A stretch of DNA of 64,000 nucleotides from Actinomyces radicidentis. GTDB taxonomy: Bacteria > Actinomycetota > Actinomycetes > Actinomycetales > Actinomycetaceae. Position numbers and translations under genes: made by a program. Shown piece after piece: positions 37,200 to 44,217 of the stretch. Positions within the stretch are counted from its first letter, which is position 1, and each line of letters begins with the position of its first letter. The DNA is taken from positions 930,001-994,000 of the forward strand of contig NZ_CP014228.1 of the NCBI RefSeq assembly GCF_001553565.1, written 5' to 3'. The notes under the pieces are model-generated. The model was not told where the DNA came from and did no database searches. It saw only the letters and a program-made list of their open reading frames with translations.

Positions 37200-37239
37200 C
37201 GAGATCGGGACATCCTGACCTCGAGATCGGGACATCGTG
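37200..37239. repeat. 22-bp period repeat, GATCGGGACATC family, copy 4
   Basis: CGAGATCGGGACATCCTG at 37200 and CGAGATCGGGACATCGTG at 37222, spaced 22 bases. Only one arm type is present. It marks the left border of the glycosyltransferase cluster; a related palindrome lies at the right border (41600). Confidence 0.88.
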
Positions 37240-37338
37240 ACCCCGCGGGCCGGCGCACCGCGGATCCGCTGCCGCGCATCCGAGCCCACGGCTTCCGCCG
37301 GTCGTGCGACGTCGTGCCGACTGGTGCACAGTGGCTCC

Positions 37339-38424
37339 ATGGACCAGATCCGCGTCGCCTCCGTGCCCCACAGCCAGGTCTACATCCGCCACTGCGGCCC
37401 GGTGCCCGGTGACCCCGTTCCCTTCGTGCGCCTGAGCGACCCGCGCCCGCGACGGGGCGACGGCACGGAGCAGTCCGGCTGGTGGCCGCCCGCGATGCTC
37501 GAGGAGGGCTGGATCGACGAGCACGCCGACGACTTCGACCTCATGCACGTCCACTTCGGCTTCGACGCCCTCACGCCCGAGGACCTGCAGCGCGTCGTCG
37601 GCGACCTGCGCCGCAACGGCAAGCCGCTGGTCTACACCGTCCACGACCTGAGCAACCCGCACCACACCGACCCGAGCGCCCATGACGCGGCGCTCGACGT
37701 CCTCGTGCCGTCGGCGGACGCGCTGGTCACGCTGACGCCGGGCGCCGCGTCCGTGGTCCGCGAGCGCTGGGGACGCGACGCGCTGGTGCTGCCGCACCCT
37801 CACGTGGTCGGCCTGGACAAGCTCCGCGTCCGGCAGCAGGAGCCGCGCCGCCGCACCGGCCCGCTCCGGTTCGGCCTGCACCTGAAGAGCCTGCGGCCCA
37901 ACATGGCGGCCCTGCCGGTGGTGGAGGCGCTCGTGCGCGCGATCGACCGGCTCGACCAGCCGGCGGTGCTCCAGGTGAACACCCACCCGGAGGTGGTGGA
38001 GGACGGCGACCGCCGGCAGCCGGAGCTGGCCGGACGGCTGCGCGAGCTGGCCGCGACCGGGTCGCTCGACCTCCAGGTGCATCCCTACTTCGACGAGGAC
38101 GAGCTGTGGGACTACCTGCAGGGGCTCGACGCCTCGGTGCTGCCCTACCGGTGGGGGACGCACAGTGGCTGGCAGGAGGCCTGCGCCGACCTCGGGACCG
38201 CCGTCATCGCACCCGACTGCGGCTTCTACGCCCAGCAGCGCCCGGTGCACTCCTACCACCTCGACCGCGAGGGGCTGGACGAGGAGTCGCTCGCGGCGGC
38301 CGTGGCGGAGGTCGCGAGGACCGCCCCCGGCGCGAACCGGATCAGCGTGGACGACCGCATCGCCGAGCGGCGCCGCGTGGCCCAGGCCCACGCCGACCTC
38401 TACCGGGGCCTCCTGGACCGCTGA
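37339..38424 (+). CDS. glycosyltransferase, GT4-like GT-B fold
   Basis: The 361-residue protein reads as a GT-B glycosyltransferase. The N-terminal half has FDLMHVHFGFDALTP and GKPLVYTVHDLSNPHHTDP, typical of GT4 acceptor-domain strands. The C-terminal half has LRFGLHLKSLRPN and YRWGTHSGWQEACADLGTAVIAPDCGFY, occupying the position of the GT4 EX7E donor motif, although only the second part is clear. No membrane segment is seen. ATG 37339 was chosen because a longer frame would run into the 22-bp repeat; no ribosome site is obvious. It opens a four-gene glycosyltransferase cluster. Sugar and acceptor are unknown; cell-surface glycan or glycolipid synthesis is inferred. Confidence 0.75.
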   Translation: MDQIRVASVPHSQVYIRHCGPVPGDPVPFVRLSDPRPRRGDGTEQSGWWPPAMLEEGWIDEHADDFDLMHVHFGFDALTPEDLQRVVGDLRRNGKPLVYTVHDLSNPHHTDPSAHDAALDVLVPSADALVTLTPGAASVVRERWGRDALVLPHPHVVGLDKLRVRQQEPRRRTGPLRFGLHLKSLRPNMAALPVVEALVRAIDRLDQPAVLQVNTHPEVVEDGDRRQPELAGRLRELAATGSLDLQVHPYFDEDELWDYLQGLDASVLPYRWGTHSGWQEACADLGTAVIAPDCGFYAQQRPVHSYHLDREGLDEESLAAAVAEVARTAPGANRISVDDRIAERRRVAQAHADLYRGLLDR

Positions 38425-38450
38425 TGCCCCGCTGACGGCGCACCGCCCAC

Positions 38451-38498
38451 GGTCCAGTCCGGGGCTCAGCCCGGGGTCCAGCCCGGGGTTCAGCCCGG
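38451..38498. repeat. 12-bp tandem repeat, four units, at a gene end
   Basis: Four units of GGtcCAGcCCGG begin at 38451, 38463, 38475 and 38487. The last contains the stop codon (38490-38492) of the minus-strand glycosyltransferase, so expansion or contraction would change that gene's end or its spacing to the convergent neighbour. Confidence 0.85.
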
Positions 38499-39575
38499 CA
38501 GGGCGGACGGCCGGCGGGAAGCCAGGCCGGTGAGCAGGGTCTCGTAGCGGGACACCATCGCCTCCTGCGAGAACCGCTCGGCGCGGCGTCGCACCGCGGC
38601 CCGGTCCATCCGGACCGCTGCGCCGAGGGCCCGCACGAGGTCGTCGGCGTCGGCGGCGAGCTCCCCGCCGGTGTCGCCGAGCAGCTCGGGCAGGGCTCCG
38701 TTGGCCAGGGCCGCCACCGGGGTGCCGCAGGCCATCGCCTCGAGCGGGGCGAACCCGAAGGGCTCGGGCCACAGCGGCGTGCACAGGAAGGCGGCCGCGC
38801 CCCCGAGCAGCTCCGCGAGCCGCGGATGGTCGAGGTGGCCGAGGTAGCGGGCGGTCGGCTGGCTCTCCAGCCTGGGAGCGATCTCGTCGGCGAAGTAGGA
38901 GGGACTGCTGACGGGTCCCGCGATGCGCAGCTCCCGCCCAGCGGCGGCGGCCGCGTCCATCGCCACGTGGAGCCCCTTCTCCGGGGTGATCCGGGCGCTC
39001 CAGACGAGGTGCCCACCCGGTGAGTCCTGGAACCGCCAGGCGCCCGGGTCGATGCCGTTGTGCACCACGCCCACGTCGATGCCCGCCAGGAGCGCGCGCC
39101 ACCCGACGGCGTTGGACTCCGAGACGCTGACCCAGGCGTGGCGCGGGCCCGGGCGCCAGCCCGGGGCACGGACCGCGGCGTCCACGCGCTCGAGCGTCGC
39201 GGGCGTGTGCAGGACGGTGAGCATCGCCGCGTCCGGCAGGGCGGTGTAGGGCACCGGGTTCAGGGTGTTGTTGAGCACCGCGTCGCACCCGCGGGCGAGC
39301 CGGCAGGCCTGAGCGGTCGCCGCGTCGAGGCGCTCCTCGTCGTCCGCCTCGTTGCCCGGGCCCCACTCGAAGTCTGCATCCACCACCGGCACGACGGTGG
39401 TGCCCGCGACCTCGGAGCCGGCCTTCGCGAAGAGGGTGACGCGGTGGCCCCTGGCGGCCAGCGCGGCGCAGACCTGCGCGGTGTGGGCCTCGAGCCCGCC
39501 CTCGAAGGGCTCCCGGACGGGATGGTGCAGGTGCCCCAGCACCGCGATCGACAGGGGGTCTCGTACCAGGCTCAC
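38490..39575 (-). CDS. GT4 family glycosyltransferase
   Basis: The 361-residue GT-B enzyme shows classic GT4 features: the N-terminal Gly-rich loop FEGGLEAHTAQVCAALAARGH (acceptor domain), the donor-domain start HLVWSARITPEKGLHVAMDA and the nucleotide-sugar EX7E region PEPFGFAPLEAMACGTPVAAL. In characterised GT4 proteins the two Glu residues contact the donor sugar nucleotide. Start GTG 39575 lies only 23 bases from the divergent GTG of the next gene; TAACGT is seven bases upstream and there is no ribosome site, so a leaderless message is likely. Retaining chemistry is expected; substrates are unknown. The 3' end sits in a 12-bp tandem repeat. Confidence 0.85.
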   Translation of the reverse strand: MSLVRDPLSIAVLGHLHHPVREPFEGGLEAHTAQVCAALAARGHRVTLFAKAGSEVAGTTVVPVVDADFEWGPGNEADDEERLDAATAQACRLARGCDAVLNNTLNPVPYTALPDAAMLTVLHTPATLERVDAAVRAPGWRPGPRHAWVSVSESNAVGWRALLAGIDVGVVHNGIDPGAWRFQDSPGGHLVWSARITPEKGLHVAMDAAAAAGRELRIAGPVSSPSYFADEIAPRLESQPTARYLGHLDHPRLAELLGGAAAFLCTPLWPEPFGFAPLEAMACGTPVAALANGALPELLGDTGGELAADADDLVRALGAAVRMDRAAVRRRAERFSQEAMVSRYETLLTGLASRRPSALPG

Positions 39576-39598
39576 CTGCTAGACGTTACTGTGGCGCC

Positions 39599-40423
39599 GT
39601 GAAGTCGGCATCCGCTGTCGTGATCACCCACGAGAGAGACGAGCACCTGCTGCGGCAGCAGGACGCGCTCGCCCGCGAGAGCGGCTGGGACGAGGCGGTG
39701 GTGTGCTTCATGGACCAGCCGACCGAGCCCTGGCCGCAACCACCGGCCCGCGTGCGCACCATCCACCTGGACGGGCCGGACCTCAACCTCGCGGCGGCCC
39801 GCAACACCGCCGCGCGAGTCGCCCGGTCCGAGGTGCTGGTGTTCCTCGACGTCGACTGCCTGCCCGCTCCCGGCGCCGTCACCGAGCTCGCGGCGCAGTG
39901 CCGCCCGGGGCGCGTCGTCATGGCCGACCCGCACTACCTCCCACCGGGCTGGGAGCCGCCGGCCGATCCCGTGCGGGCGGCCCAGCCGCATCCCCGACGC
40001 GCGGACCTCCCCCGGGGGCGCAGCGACCAGTGGCACATGTTCTGGTCGCTCGGGTTCGCGATGCGCGCGGACGACTTCTGGACCGTGGGCGGCTTCGACG
40101 AGGCGTTCCGGGGGTACGGCGGGGAGGACACCGACTTCGCCTTCCGGTGCCGCGACGCCTCCCTCGAGCTGTGGCTCAGCCGCGCCCGAGTGCTCCACCA
40201 GGCGCACGCGGTCCACCGCCCGCCCTTGCAGCACCTGTCCAGCATCGTGGTGAACGCGCACAGGTTCCACGACCGGTGGGGGACCTGGCCGATGGAGGGG
40301 TGGCTCACCGAGTTCGCGGACCGGGGGCTCGTCTCCTTGGGGCCGGACCACCTGGACGTGGTCCGGCTGCCCACCGACGAGGAGCTCGCCGCGAGCCTCG
40401 TGCCGGACGCCGCCTTCGGCTGA
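39599..40423 (+). CDS. GT2 family glycosyltransferase
   Basis: The 274-residue GT-A enzyme has the expected order of motifs: SAVVITHERDEHLLRQQDAL, LNLAAARNTAA, the metal-binding DXD as VFLDVDCLP (near residue 85) and the C-terminal galactosyltransferase-like FRGYGGEDTDFAFR, whose ED pair supplies the catalytic base in related enzymes. No membrane helix is seen, so it is probably cytosolic or loosely membrane-bound. GTG 39599 follows TACTGT by six bases, a leaderless pattern, and its promoter must overlap that of the divergent GT4 gene. Likely part of the same glycan pathway as the three neighbouring transferases. Confidence 0.87.
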   Translation: MKSASAVVITHERDEHLLRQQDALARESGWDEAVVCFMDQPTEPWPQPPARVRTIHLDGPDLNLAAARNTAARVARSEVLVFLDVDCLPAPGAVTELAAQCRPGRVVMADPHYLPPGWEPPADPVRAAQPHPRRADLPRGRSDQWHMFWSLGFAMRADDFWTVGGFDEAFRGYGGEDTDFAFRCRDASLELWLSRARVLHQAHAVHRPPLQHLSSIVVNAHRFHDRWGTWPMEGWLTEFADRGLVSLGPDHLDVVRLPTDEELAASLVPDAAFG

Positions 40424-40484
40424 GGGCGCCCCGGCCGACGGCGACGCCCTGGCGGGCGGCAGCGCCCTGGCCGGCGGCGACCGC

Positions 40485-41486
40485 TCACGCGCCGGGCGCC
40501 TCCGAGATGGCGTCGCGCAGGAGCTGCACCACCGCGGCCCGGAACTCCTCCGTGGTGCTGAGCAGCCCGTGCGCCATCGCGCGCCCGTCCCCCGGGTGCG
40601 CCAGCAGTGACGCCCAGTCCGCATCGGCCCAGGAGGTCACCACCGGCACGCCGAAGCAGTGGCCCAGGTGCTCCGCGAACCGGAGCTGCTCGTCGTGGGG
40701 GCGGGGTTCCGGCGCCAGGACGAGCGGGCGGCCGGACGCGGCGACCGTCGCGATCGTGTTGTGCCCGGCGCCGCACACCACCACCTCGGCACGGGCCAGC
40801 CACGGGGTCGGGTCGTCGACCCACCCGTGATGCACGACGTTGGCCGGCAGCGGCGCGCCGACGGAGGGCAGCCGGGGCCCCAGGACGTGCCAGGTGCGCC
40901 GCGGCGTGCTGGCCGCGGCCAGGGCGAGCCCCTCGGAGGGGACACCGTCCCCTCCCGCACCGCTGAGCACGACGACGGTCGCGGGCTCGATCGCGGAGGC
41001 GTCCAGGGGATGCCCCTCGGCGACCATCCCGAGCCAGCTGGTGCGGTCCTGCCAGGCGAACCCCGGTGCCTCGAGGCGCTGCGGGTAGTAGGCGAAGAGC
41101 CGTCGCGCGGTGGCGTACGCCAGTCGGTGCGCAGCGTCGTCCCGGTCGCCGGGCATGCGCCGGTGGAGGACCGGGTAGCCGGCGAGGTGCACGAAGACGG
41201 CGGCCTCCACCGAGACGTCAACCATCACCAGGTCCGGGCTCACCTCGTCCAGCACGCGGTGCCACTGCGAGAAGCGGTCGCGGACGGTCCGGGTGGTCGG
41301 CGTCCAGTGGAAGGGCGACCCCGCGGACTCGGTGTGCGCCTGGGCCGGGTCCACGTCGGGCGGCAGGACGACGTCCGCGCCCGGACCCCCCGCGATGACG
41401 ACCTCCGCGACGCCGAGCCGTTGAAGTCGCCGGGCGTGGCGGAGGTGGCCGCTGCCGTGGTGATGGGCGTAGTAGACGATCCGCAC
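40485..41486 (-). CDS. MurG/UGT-like glycosyltransferase
   Basis: The 333-residue protein resembles GT-B enzymes with a family 28 C-terminal domain. The N-terminal loop YYAHHHGSGHLRHARRL corresponds to the Gly-rich acceptor loop of MurG-like proteins. In the donor domain VVVLSGAGGDG is followed by VVHHGWVDDPTPWLARAEVVVCGAGHNTIATVAASGRPLVLAPEPRPHDEQL (broken here only in description), matching the UDP-sugar binding pattern ending in E..DEQ. GTG 41486 has TAGCCT six bases before it and no ribosome site. It converges on the GT2 gene and closes the cluster. Donor and acceptor cannot be read from sequence. Confidence 0.8.
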   Translation of the reverse strand: MRIVYYAHHHGSGHLRHARRLQRLGVAEVVIAGGPGADVVLPPDVDPAQAHTESAGSPFHWTPTTRTVRDRFSQWHRVLDEVSPDLVMVDVSVEAAVFVHLAGYPVLHRRMPGDRDDAAHRLAYATARRLFAYYPQRLEAPGFAWQDRTSWLGMVAEGHPLDASAIEPATVVVLSGAGGDGVPSEGLALAAASTPRRTWHVLGPRLPSVGAPLPANVVHHGWVDDPTPWLARAEVVVCGAGHNTIATVAASGRPLVLAPEPRPHDEQLRFAEHLGHCFGVPVVTSWADADWASLLAHPGDGRAMAHGLLSTTEEFRAAVVQLLRDAISEAPGA

Positions 41487-41599
41487 CCTGCCAGGCTATA
41501 CGGCCCGCGCGGCGCGGACTGCCCCGGATCGGGTGAGGGGGTCCAGCGTTCGACCGCCTCGAGACGACGCGTCTGCCCCGTCGTCGTGCCTGACAACCG

Positions 41600-41711
41600 C
41601 GAGTTCGGTCGATCTGCGCCGTGAGTTCGGTCCGTCCTCCACAGGCGCGCCCGCGCCCTGCCGCACCTGTGGACGCCCGACCGAACTCAGCGCGCCGATT
41701 GACCGAACTCA
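41600..41711. repeat. GAGTTCGGTC two-box palindrome
   Basis: GAGTTCGGTC occurs at 41601 and 41623, and GACCGAACTC at 41679 and 41701; spacing is 22 bases in each arm. Inner arms TCCACAGG and CCTGTGGA also pair. The box differs from the GATCGGGAC family at a few positions, but the architecture and spacing are the same, and unit four at 16290 is intermediate. It lies between the MurG-like gene and pheA. Confidence 0.9.
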
Positions 41712-41736
41712 GCGAGGGATGGGGGGAGGCCGCCCC

Positions 41737-42708
41737 TCAGAGCGTGCGGCCGTCGAGGAGGTCGCCCACCCACGAGCGGGCCACGATGAAGTCCTTGTCG
41801 CTCGTGCCGGCGGGGACGACCACCTGGGCGCCGTCGAGCCTGGGGTAGGAGCCGAGGAACCGCACGAACGGGCAGGTGCGGTGCAGGCCGATGAAGGCCG
41901 CCTGGACCCGCTCGTCGCGGATGTGCCCCTCGACGTCGATGGAGAAGCGGTAGCGGCCCAGGGCGTCGCCGGTCGGCCGCGACTCGATGCGGGTGAGGTT
42001 GACGCCGCGGGTCGCGAACTGCTGGAGCATGGCGAGCAGGGCGCCGGCGCGCTCGGCCGGGGCCTGGACGAGGAGCGTCGTCTTGTCCGCCCCGGTGGAG
42101 GGGCCGACGCGGCCGGGGCGGGTCACCTTGACGAAGCGGGTGACGGCGCCGGGGTTGTCGGCCACTCCCCCGGCGATGACGGTGAGGCCGTACTGCTCGG
42201 CGGCGAGCGGGTTGCAGAGCACGGCCTGGTAGTCGAGGCGGCCCGGGTCCTCGGCGGCGGCGAGCGCCTTGGCGGGCGCGGAGGTGGAGGTGCCGGCGAC
42301 GTAGGAGGCCTCGGGCAGGTGCTGGTGGACCCAGCCGCGGCACTGCGCCCAGGCGTGGGGGTGGGTGGAGATGGCGGTGACGTCGGTGAGCGTCGTGCCC
42401 TCGCGGCCGGCGAGGACGAAGGTGATCGGGACGGCCATCTCCGCGGTGATGACGAGGGGCGCGCCGGCGACGAGGTTGTCGAGGGTCGCGTTGACGCCGC
42501 CCTCGACGGAGTTCTCGATGGGGACGACGGCGGCGTCGGCGTTGCGGTCGCGCACGCGGTCGAGCGCGGTGGGGACGTCCTGGCAGGGGTCGAGGACGAC
42601 GTCGTCGGGGGCGACCTGCCGCAGGGCCATCTCGGTGAAGGTGCCGGCCGGGCCGAGGAAGGACCAGGTGGGCGCGGCCTGCGCGGTCGGCGAGCTCTGC
42701 GACGTCAT
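41737..42708 (-). CDS. pheA: prephenate dehydratase
   Basis: The 323-residue enzyme converts prephenate to phenylpyruvate in phenylalanine synthesis. The catalytic domain begins WSFLGPAGTFTEMAL, with VVPIENSVEGGVNATLD and the conserved GAVTRFVKV containing the catalytic Thr-Arg-Phe. A C-terminal ACT domain (GALLAMLQQFATRGVNLTRIESRP, about 225-300) carries the ESRP motif linked to phenylalanine feedback inhibition. No chorismate mutase domain is fused. ATG 42708 is preceded at six bases by TACGCT without a ribosome site, consistent with a leaderless transcript. It is the only aromatic-pathway gene here apart from the distant shikimate dehydrogenase-like gene. Confidence 0.95.
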   Translation of the reverse strand: MTSQSSPTAQAAPTWSFLGPAGTFTEMALRQVAPDDVVLDPCQDVPTALDRVRDRNADAAVVPIENSVEGGVNATLDNLVAGAPLVITAEMAVPITFVLAGREGTTLTDVTAISTHPHAWAQCRGWVHQHLPEASYVAGTSTSAPAKALAAAEDPGRLDYQAVLCNPLAAEQYGLTVIAGGVADNPGAVTRFVKVTRPGRVGPSTGADKTTLLVQAPAERAGALLAMLQQFATRGVNLTRIESRPTGDALGRYRFSIDVEGHIRDERVQAAFIGLHRTCPFVRFLGSYPRLDGAQVVVPAGTSDKDFIVARSWVGDLLDGRTL

Positions 42709-42792
42709 GCGGTGAGCGTACTGGGCGGGTGCGGGCCGCCGCCGGGCGTCTCAGTGCACCGGTCCCTCTCCCCGCTCCCCTACTCCCCGCGG

Positions 42793-42864
42793 TCGACCGT
42801 CAGTGCATTCGTCGACCGGCTGATTTCCGGAAATCCGCCGGTCGAGCGGTGCACCGACGGTCGA
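42793..42864. repeat. TCGACCGKC two-box palindrome, copy 4
   Basis: Outer boxes TCGACCGTC (42793) and GACGGTCGA (42856); inner boxes TCGACCGGC (42812) and GCCGGTCGA (42837). Spacing is 19 in each arm, TGCA lies between boxes and TTTCCGGAAA is at the centre. The inner pair has changed on both sides relative to copy 1. It lies between divergent genes, so it is not a terminator here. Confidence 0.9.
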
Positions 42865-42945
42865 GCACGGTGGGGGCGCGGGCCGGGCGCGGGCTGGGCG
42901 CGGGTGCGGGTGCGGGGCCGGGGTGCCGGTGCGAGGCTGGGGGGC

Positions 42946-44040
42946 ATGTCCCGCAGCACGTCCCCCGCCTCCGACGGCGCCCGCCGCGCCGACCGCCCGA
43001 CCTTCCGCAAGCGCGACGCCCACCGCGGCTCCACCGAGCTCGAGGCGCTCGGCCTCATCTGGCTCGCCGAGGCGATGGACGACGGCGGCGCGCACGTCGT
43101 CCCCGTGACCACCGGGAGCGGCTGGCTCGAGGAGCCGCGGCTGCGCGAGTCGGGCTGCACGCCCGCGGCGGCCGAGGCCTTCGGCCGGGCGCTGGCGGTC
43201 ACCCACGCGGCCGGGGCGCGCGAGCACGGCGCGGCTCCGACCGGCTGGTCGCACCCCGCGGGGTGGATGGGCTCGGCCGACCTGCCGCTGCGTCCCGGGG
43301 CCGACGGCGCAGCAGGGGCCCCGACCAGCCCGGGCCTGCGCCGCTGGGGCGAGTTCTACGCGGAGGACCGGCTCCTCCCCTACCTGCCGGCCGCCGTCCG
43401 CAACGGGTCGATGAGCACGGCGGGGGCCGCCGTCGTCGAGCGGGTGGCCTCCCGGCTGGCCGACGGCGACTTCGACGCCCCGCAGCCCGGTCTCCTCGCG
43501 GCGCGGGCGGGTCGGGACGGTCTGCCCCACGACGCCTCCCGGGTCGCGGCGCGCACGCACGGCGACCTGTGGTCGGGCAACGTCCTGTGGGTGCCGCGCT
43601 CCGAGGTGGAGGACTGGGCGCCGGGGCGGGCGGGGCTCGGGCCCGCGACAGCCCCGGCATCGGCGGCCGCAGCAACCACGACGCCAGAGGCAGGTTCCCG
43701 CACCGGCGCGACGACGGGCGGCGACGCCGCGGACCATGGCGCGACCCGGCCCGGCACCCGCTCAGCGGACGGGCCGGCGGCCGGCACCGACGTCGTCGGC
43801 GTCCTCATCGACCCAGCGACCCAGGGCGGGCACGCCGAGACGGACCTCGCCGAGCTCGCCGTCTTCGGGCAGCGGCACCTCGACCGGGTCCTCGCCGGCT
43901 ACGACGAGGTCTCGCCGCTGGCGGGCGGCTGGCGCGAGCGGATCGGCCTGCACCAGCTCCACATGGTCCTCATCCACGCCGTGTTCTTCGGCGGTTCCTA
44001 CGGCGCGGAGACCGTCTCCCTCGCCCGCCGCTACGCCTGA
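42946..44040 (+). CDS. fructosamine/ketosamine-3-kinase family protein
   Basis: The 364-residue protein has the kinase-like fold of fructosamine-3-kinases: TFRKRDAHRGSTELEALGLIWLAEA at the N-terminus, the catalytic loop THGDLWSGNVLW and the metal-binding IDPATQGGHAETDLAELAVFG. The family phosphorylates ketoamines formed by sugar-amine glycation, promoting deglycation. A Thr/Ala/Gly-rich insert of about 60 residues (roughly 225-285) separates the catalytic loop from the metal loop, which are normally close together; it is probably a surface loop or a repeat expansion. ATG 42946 is the start nearest the homologous sequence; the frame is open far upstream but without homology. It is flanked by two TCGACCGKC palindromes. 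Confidence 0.85.
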   Translation: MSRSTSPASDGARRADRPTFRKRDAHRGSTELEALGLIWLAEAMDDGGAHVVPVTTGSGWLEEPRLRESGCTPAAAEAFGRALAVTHAAGAREHGAAPTGWSHPAGWMGSADLPLRPGADGAAGAPTSPGLRRWGEFYAEDRLLPYLPAAVRNGSMSTAGAAVVERVASRLADGDFDAPQPGLLAARAGRDGLPHDASRVAARTHGDLWSGNVLWVPRSEVEDWAPGRAGLGPATAPASAAAATTTPEAGSRTGATTGGDAADHGATRPGTRSADGPAAGTDVVGVLIDPATQGGHAETDLAELAVFGQRHLDRVLAGYDEVSPLAGGWRERIGLHQLHMVLIHAVFFGGSYGAETVSLARRYA

Positions 44041-44066
44041 GCCGCCTGCCTCTCTCCTTCCCGTCG

Positions 44067-44138
44067 TCGACCGGCAATGCATCCGTCGACCGCCTGATTT
44101 CCAGAAATCCGACGGTCGAGCAGTGCATAGACGGTCGA
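44067..44138. repeat. TCGACCGKC two-box palindrome, copy 5
   Basis: Left boxes TCGACCGGC (44067) and TCGACCGCC (44086); right boxes GACGGTCGA (44111 and 44130). Spacing is 19 in both arms, with TGCA between boxes and TTTCCAGAAA at the centre. Pairing is less perfect than in copies 1-4. It lies between two codirectional genes. Confidence 0.88.
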
Positions 44139-44217
44139 CCACAGGGGCGCGGCGCGCGGGTGCGTCTCGGCCGGGCGGGGGAGGGAACGCGTCGCTGCCC
44201 ACCAGTAGCCTGGGCGG

